Shown here: positions 14,362 to 18,286 of the stretch, in pieces
Position numbering within the stretch: position 1 is the stretch's first letter
How the letters are laid out: every line of letters starts with the position of its first letter
Assembly: GCA_965368115.1 (NCBI GenBank)
Contig: CBDULQ010000047.1
Location: 1-18,286, forward strand
DNA length: 18,286 bases
Reading direction: 5' to 3'
Source: CBDULQ01 sp965368115
GTDB lineage: Bacteria; Pseudomonadota; Gammaproteobacteria; SZUA-229
Position numbers and translations under genes: made by a program
Notes under the pieces: model-generated
What the model was told of the DNA's origin: nothing
The model's input: only the letters and a program-made list of their open reading frames with translations
Database searches by the model: none

Positions 14362-15110
14362 CGCCGCAGCTCCAGTAGATCGTCCAGAATCGGCTCGGCC
14401 GGATAATGGAACGGCACCGGACCATCCGCCAGCCCCTGCATGAACTGCTGCACCCAGTCGGACGACGACTGTTGTAATTGCTCAGGCGTGCCCTGCTCCA
14501 CCACCTTGCCGTTGGAAATCACATAAATCAGATCGGAAATGGACGCGGTTTCACGCACGTCGTGGGACACCACGATACTGGTCAGCCCCAGGGCATGGTT
14601 CATGTCGTGGATCAGCTTGACCAGCACGCCCATGGAAATCGGATCCTGGCCGGTGAAGGGCTCATCGTACATGATCATTTGCGGGTCCAGCGCCAGCGCC
14701 CTGGCCAGCGCCACACGCCGCGCCATACCGCCGGACAGTTCGGCCGGCATCAGGTCACGGGCGCCACGTAAACCAACCGCCTGCAGCTTCAGCAGCACCA
14801 GGTGACGAATCGCGGATTCGCTGAGTTTTATGTGTTCGCGCAGGGGGAAGGCCACATTGTCGTACACCGACAGGTCGGTGAGCAGGGCGCCGCTCTGAAA
14901 CAGCATACCCATCATGCGTCGACGCAGGGCGTAGAGTTCGTTATGGCTGAGTTGATGCACATCCTGGCCATCCACCAGCACCTGACCACGGTCCGGTTTC
15001 AGCTGACCGCCGATGAGTTTCAACAGGGTGGTTTTACCGGTGCCGCTGGGCCCCATGATGGCGGTCACCTTGCCGCGGGGGATATCCATGTCCACCTGAT
15101 CGAAGATCAT
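14358..15110 (-). CDS. mlaF: Phospholipid ABC transporter ATPase MlaF (start uncertain)
   Basis: MlaF powers the Mla phospholipid transporter. From the first ATG the product has 250 residues: Walker A GPSGTGKTT (20-28), Q-loop LFQSGALLTDLSVYDNVAFP, signature LSGGMARRVALARAL, Walker B MIMYDEPF and H-loop VVSHDV. The ATG at 15110 is almost certainly internal. The open frame upstream encodes ILIQVRGLSFSRGSR, matching the first strand and A-loop region of MlaF proteins, and no Shine-Dalgarno sequence precedes 15110. No in-frame ATG, GTG or TTG is found upstream. An ATT at 15191-15189 lies six bases after AAAGGA and would give about 277 residues (E. coli 269). Alternatively an ATG at 15198 is one base out of frame and stops after three codons, so a one-base insertion or sequencing error is possible. 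The family identity is certain, the 5' end is not. Confidence 0.93.
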   Translation of the reverse strand: MIFDQVDMDIPRGKVTAIMGPSGTGKTTLLKLIGGQLKPDRGQVLVDGQDVHQLSHNELYALRRRMMGMLFQSGALLTDLSVYDNVAFPLREHIKLSESAIRHLVLLKLQAVGLRGARDLMPAELSGGMARRVALARALALDPQMIMYDEPFTGQDPISMGVLVKLIHDMNHALGLTSIVVSHDVRETASISDLIYVISNGKVVEQGTPEQLQQSSSDWVQQFMQGLADGPVPFHYPAEPILDDLLELRR

Positions 15111-15285
15111 GCGCGAGCCACGGGAAAAACTCAGACCGCGGACCTGGATCAGGATATCGTCGCCGGTTTGTACGCTGGACGGGTTGTTAATGGGACATCC
15201 TTTAATGACTCTGGTCTCTGGGCGCCTATTGTTATGCCGGGCGCGGTTTTTGTCACGGCAATTTAGCGCGTTCTGCGCGGCGGGA

Positions 15286-15885
15286 CTAGAGGCCCATCAA
15301 TTCGATCAGTGTCTTCAGCTGATGCAGGTCACTGATGTCGACCTGTTCATCAGACACGAACAGGGCCTGTAAATTCCCCCCGCTATCCCGGCTGAACTGC
15401 TCCAGTTGCGCCCGCCAGCGACGTAAATCGAGATCACCCAGGGCGAGCAGGGCGATACCCGATGCACCGCCCTGCTGCGGCGTCCACAACCGGCTCGCCG
15501 CGTCATCGCCCAGCGGTGGCTGATTGTCGCCGTTCCGTAACAACCGTTGCTGACCGTGATCGATGACACCCCCCAGACAGGACTGAAACAGTGCCGCCTG
15601 TTCGGCCAGTTCCTCGGCGGAACATTGCAGGTCGTCGAGCAGATAAAAACGAAAACCCTCGGGCACTTCGTCGATCAGTTCCTGCGGCCCGCAATCCAGA
15701 CTGCGCAGCTCGCTAAGCGGAAGTAACAGGGCATGAAATTCATTGGCGTAGTAACTCAGCCGCCAGTCTTCCGGCAGATCGTAGGGATAAAAATCCACTT
15801 CCCAGCCGGCGTGTTGCCAGCCGCATGCGCCGAGGCGTAAACCATGCCGGTCGTTTTTATGGTCCTGTGCAGAATCGTGTATCAT
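15286..15885 (-). CDS. Divergent, short DUF72-like protein
   Basis: A 199-residue protein whose first half aligns by eye with DUF72 (YecE-like, TIM-barrel fold): LRLGACGWQHAGWEVDFYP, then LPEDWRLSYYANEFHALLLP and later VPEGFRFYLLDD. In normal DUF72 proteins the first strand is followed by VEINSTFYRLP-type sequence; here that part reads HALLLPLSELRSL, so the usual Glu-x-Asn and aromatic residues are lost. The C-terminal half (TPQQGGASGIALLALGDLDLRRWRAQL) shows no motif I know. The length is shorter than the usual 240-300. The ATG at 15885 is chosen because it starts close to the domain; the frame is open to an ATG at 15924. It lies upstream of mlaF on the same strand with a 175-base gap to the mlaF ATG. 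Function unknown; catalytic activity seems unlikely. Confidence 0.75.
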   Translation of the reverse strand: MIHDSAQDHKNDRHGLRLGACGWQHAGWEVDFYPYDLPEDWRLSYYANEFHALLLPLSELRSLDCGPQELIDEVPEGFRFYLLDDLQCSAEELAEQAALFQSCLGGVIDHGQQRLLRNGDNQPPLGDDAASRLWTPQQGGASGIALLALGDLDLRRWRAQLEQFSRDSGGNLQALFVSDEQVDISDLHQLKTLIELMGL

Positions 15886-15957
15886 TGCCCGCTCTTGAAA
15901 ACCGAATACCTGGTATCGGGTCATTGCCGGTGAAACCAGGATGTGAACTACATATTT

Positions 15958-15976
15958 GGCAGACTGTCATTCTGCC
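15958..15976. repeat. Hairpin in the yrbG leader
   Basis: GGCAGA (15958-15963) and TCTGCC (15971-15976) form a perfect 6-bp stem with a 7-base loop, 34 bases before the GTG start of the antiporter gene. Nearby, CCGAATACC and GGTATCGG (15902-15919) form a second, imperfect dyad close to the divergent DUF72-like start. Either could be a control element; no direct evidence. Confidence 0.25.
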
Positions 15977-16010
15977 CTCCGGCCCCCTCAATTGCGAGAT
16001 CAGAACAGAC

Positions 16011-16988
16011 GTGGACCTATTAATCAACAGCATCGCCATTCTCGCCGGCTTCGGCCTGCTCATCTGGAGTGCCGATCGTTTCGTCGACGGCGCTTCCGCG
16101 ACTGCCCGTAATCTGGGTGTGTCACCACTGGTGATCGGCCTGACCATTGTCGGTTTCGGAACTTCGGCGCCGGAGATGATGGTCTCCGCTTTTGCCGCCG
16201 CCGGCGGCAATCCGGGACTGGCGGTGGGCAATGCCATCGGCTCCAACATCACCAACATCGCGCTGGTGCTGGGTGCGACTGCCGTGGTCGTGCCGATGAC
16301 CGTACATTCGAGCATCCTGAAGCGGGAGTATCCGCTGCTGCTGTTGACTACCGTCGTCGCCATCGGCCTGCTCGGCTGGGACAATCATCTGGGCCGCATG
16401 GACGGCATCCTGCTGTTCATGCTGCTGTTCGGTATTCTGTTCTGGCTGGTTCGCCAGTCGCTGAAAAACCGCGATAGCGATCCGATGATCCTCGAATACG
16501 AAATGGAAATCCCCGACGCCATGCCGATGAAGAAAGCCATCACCCTGCTGCTCGTGGGGCTGCTGGTTCTCTTGCTCAGCTCGCGATTGCTGGTCTGGGG
16601 GGCGGTGAACATCGCCACCGCCTTCGGCGTCAGTGACCTGATCATCGGCCTGACCATCGTCGCCATCGGCACCAGCCTGCCGGAACTCGCCGCCTCCATC
16701 GCCAGCGCCCGCAAGAACGAACACGACATCGCCATCGGCAACGTCATCGGCTCCAATATGTTCAACATCTGCGGCGTACTGGGTATCGCCGGCCTGATTC
16801 ATCCGGAGACCCTGGACCCGGGCGTGCTCAGCCGCGACCTGCCGATAATGTTTATTCTTACCCTGATACTCTTTATTATCTCCTTTGGCTTCAGAGCACC
16901 GGGCCGCATCAATCGCTTCGAAGGCGGTTTTCTGCTGCTGGTGTATGCAGCCTACGCTGTGCTGCTGTATAACAGCATCACCGCTTAA
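16011..16988 (+). CDS. yrbG: YrbG-type calcium/cation antiporter (CaCA family)
   Basis: An inner-membrane exchanger of the Ca2+:cation antiporter family; E. coli YrbG is the namesake, with a physiological role that is not well defined. The 325 residues equal the E. coli length. The two inverted alpha-repeats are plain: GTSAPE at 50-55 with NAIGSNITN at 74-82, and GTSLPE at 220-225 with NVIGSNMFN at 244-252. The paired acidic residues bind the cation. About ten membrane segments are expected. The GTG at 16011 gives MDLLINSIAILAG, where family members start; the frame is open further upstream but codes for nothing membrane-like. Its Shine-Dalgarno sequence is weak. It sits 18 bases before kdsD, divergent from the DUF72-like and mla genes, as in E. 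coli. Confidence 0.93.
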   Translation: MDLLINSIAILAGFGLLIWSADRFVDGASATARNLGVSPLVIGLTIVGFGTSAPEMMVSAFAAAGGNPGLAVGNAIGSNITNIALVLGATAVVVPMTVHSSILKREYPLLLLTTVVAIGLLGWDNHLGRMDGILLFMLLFGILFWLVRQSLKNRDSDPMILEYEMEIPDAMPMKKAITLLLVGLLVLLLSSRLLVWGAVNIATAFGVSDLIIGLTIVAIGTSLPELAASIASARKNEHDIAIGNVIGSNMFNICGVLGIAGLIHPETLDPGVLSRDLPIMFILTLILFIISFGFRAPGRINRFEGGFLLLVYAAYAVLLYNSITA

Positions 16989-17006
16989 TCGAGCCTGGAC
17001 TTCGTT

Positions 17007-17978
17007 TTGGATAAACAGCAACTCATTAAACTCGGCCTCGCCGTCATCGATACCGAACTCGATGCGGTACAGGCATTGCGTCCGCGTATCGACGACGATT
17101 TCGCCGCCGCCTGTGAGATCATGCTCGGCTGCACCGGCCGAGTGGTGGTCACCGGCATGGGCAAGTCCGGCCATATCGCCGGCAAGATCGCCGCCACCCT
17201 GGCCAGCACCGGCACCCCTGCTTTCTTCGTGCACCCGGGTGAGGCCAGCCACGGCGACCTGGGCATGATCACCGCCAAAGACGTGGTACTGGCCCTGTCC
17301 AATTCCGGTGAGACCGGCGAAATCCTCACCATTCTGCCGATCATCAAACGCCTCGGCGTACCGCTGATCAGCATGACCGGCAAACCCGATTCGTCCCTGG
17401 CCCGCCAGGCCAGCATCAATTTGCACACCGGCGTCGACAAGGAAGCCTGCCCGCTCGGCCTGGCCCCCACCTCCAGCACCACCGTGTCGCTGGTGATGGG
17501 CGATGCCCTGGCGGTCGCCCTGCTGGAAGCCCGCGGCTTTACCGAAGAAGATTTCGCCCTGTCCCATCCGGGCGGCAGCCTGGGCCGACGCCTGCTGCTG
17601 CATGTGCACGACATCATGCACACCGGCGACGACATTCCCCGGGTCAGCGCCGATGCCTCGCTGAGCGATGCACTGCTGGAAATGACCCGCAGCAACCTGG
17701 GCATGACGGCGATCGTCGATGCAGACGACCGGGTCCTGGGCATCTACACCGACGGCGATCTGCGCCGCACACTGAATAAAAACATCGACATTCACCAGGC
17801 AGCGATCAGCGAAGTGATGACCGCCAACTGCAAGACCACCCGCGCCGATGTGCTGGCTGCGGAGGTGCTGAAACAGATGCAGGACAACAAGATCGGCGCA
17901 CTGCTGGTGGTTGACGAAGACAACCGACTGACCGGCGCACTCAACATGCAGGACCTGCTGCGCGCCGGAGTGGTGTAA
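17007..17978 (+). CDS. kdsD: D-arabinose 5-phosphate isomerase KdsD
   Basis: Converts ribulose 5-phosphate to arabinose 5-phosphate, the first step towards Kdo, the sugar linking lipid A to the LPS core. The 323-residue protein has an N-terminal SIS sugar-isomerase domain (about 40-175) with GMGKSG (50-55), SNSGET (98-103), and LAPTSSTT. His188 in ALSHPGGSLGRRLL follows. A pair of CBS domains spans about 200-320 (DIMHTGDDIPRV, GIYTDGDLRRTL, GALNMQDLLRAG). The start is TTG with no strong ribosome binding site; translational coupling to yrbG, whose stop is 18 bases upstream, would explain this. kdsC follows about 60 bases later. Confidence 0.96.
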   Translation: MDKQQLIKLGLAVIDTELDAVQALRPRIDDDFAAACEIMLGCTGRVVVTGMGKSGHIAGKIAATLASTGTPAFFVHPGEASHGDLGMITAKDVVLALSNSGETGEILTILPIIKRLGVPLISMTGKPDSSLARQASINLHTGVDKEACPLGLAPTSSTTVSLVMGDALAVALLEARGFTEEDFALSHPGGSLGRRLLLHVHDIMHTGDDIPRVSADASLSDALLEMTRSNLGMTAIVDADDRVLGIYTDGDLRRTLNKNIDIHQAAISEVMTANCKTTRADVLAAEVLKQMQDNKIGALLVVDEDNRLTGALNMQDLLRAGVV

Positions 17979-18038
17979 GGATTCAGGCATCCGGTGGCAA
18001 GACCGGATCAAGCTGCAATGACAACAAGAGAACAACAC

Positions 18039-18286
18039 ATGCAGGACATTCTGGAAAAAGCCGCACGCATCAAACTGGTTATTTTCGACGTCGATGGCGT
18101 GCTCACCGATGGCTCGCTGTTCATCGGGGACGACGGTCAGGAATACAAAGCCTTTAATTCAAAAGACGGCCACGGTATGCGCATGCTGCAGGACGGCGGC
18201 GTGGATATCGCCATCATTACCGGTCGCGTTTCCAACGTCGTCGAACATCGGGTGAAGGACCTGGGCATCAAACATGTCTACCAGGG
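18039..18286 (+). CDS. kdsC: 3-deoxy-D-manno-octulosonate 8-phosphate phosphatase, 5' part
   Basis: The window end cuts this gene after 82 codons. KdsC is a HAD-superfamily phosphatase that removes the phosphate from Kdo 8-phosphate in the Kdo pathway, matching the neighbouring kdsD. The visible part has the HAD motif I nucleophile FDVDGVLTDG (Asp17 and Asp19), then EYKAFNSKDGHGMRML and motif II AIITGR, followed by LGIKHVYQG, all characteristic of KdsC. The ATG at 18039 follows AAGAG at a usable distance; an in-frame ATG seven codons upstream (18018) is the alternative. A following lptC-lptA-lptB cluster would be expected beyond the window. Confidence 0.95.
   Translation, partial: MQDILEKAARIKLVIFDVDGVLTDGSLFIGDDGQEYKAFNSKDGHGMRMLQDGGVDIAIITGRVSNVVEHRVKDLGIKHVYQ

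Noticed and set aside
13642..14406. A 254-codon plus-strand frame opposite mlaE
   Set aside because: Low-complexity His/Gln/Arg-rich product antisense to a clear membrane permease gene.
16122..18038. A 638-codon open frame on the minus strand spanning the whole yrbG-kdsD region
   Set aside because: It is antisense to two well-recognised genes. Its translation is rich in Gln, His, Gly and Ala with no motif, the typical shadow of GC-rich coding DNA.

Overview
The window is chromosomal housekeeping DNA from a free-living, respiring gammaproteobacterium outside the enterics. The order mla operon - murA - hisG - hisD, with kdsD-kdsC on one side and degS/algW, petABC and sspAB on the other, is the layout known from Pseudomonas- and Chromatiales-like gammaproteobacteria. 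The protein sequences (short HisG, SspA/SspB pair, gamma-type cytochrome b) agree. I cannot name a genus.

Layout from left to right. Positions 1-536 hold no convincing gene: an AT-rich stretch, then a candidate promoter and a dyad before an AraC/Ogt fusion gene (537-1376, DNA alkylation repair). A seven-segment membrane protein of unknown function follows (1427-2011); its 3' end overlaps sspB, which is transcribed towards it. On the minus strand lie petA-petB-petC (Rieske protein, cytochrome b, cytochrome c1 of the bc1 complex), then sspA-sspB (stringent-starvation regulator and ClpXP adaptor). Next is a divergent pair, a Nif3/YbgI-family gene (minus) and a DegS/AlgW-type periplasmic protease (plus), whose start codons lie almost on top of each other. 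An Hsp20 small heat-shock gene with a candidate sigma-32 promoter shares a bidirectional terminator with a 61-residue zinc-ribbon-like gene on the other strand.

From about 15.1 kb down to 8.9 kb, on the minus strand, runs a compact block mlaF-mlaE-mlaD-mlaC-mlaB-murA-hisG-hisD. It covers retrograde phospholipid transport, the first committed step of peptidoglycan synthesis and two histidine biosynthesis enzymes. Upstream of mlaF lies a divergent, shortened DUF72-like gene. Running the other way are a YrbG-type Ca2+/cation antiporter, kdsD and the 5' part of kdsC (cut by the window end), for Kdo synthesis. The right half is therefore mostly about building and maintaining the cell envelope.

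I saw no mobile element, CRISPR array, tRNA, rRNA, phage gene or defence cassette, and no evidence of an undescribed system. The points worth a second look are local: the missing ordinary start codon of mlaF, the stress-type promoter region of hsp20, the DUF72 relic, the nif3/degS start overlap, the absence of ibaG and hisC from their usual slots, and several dyads.
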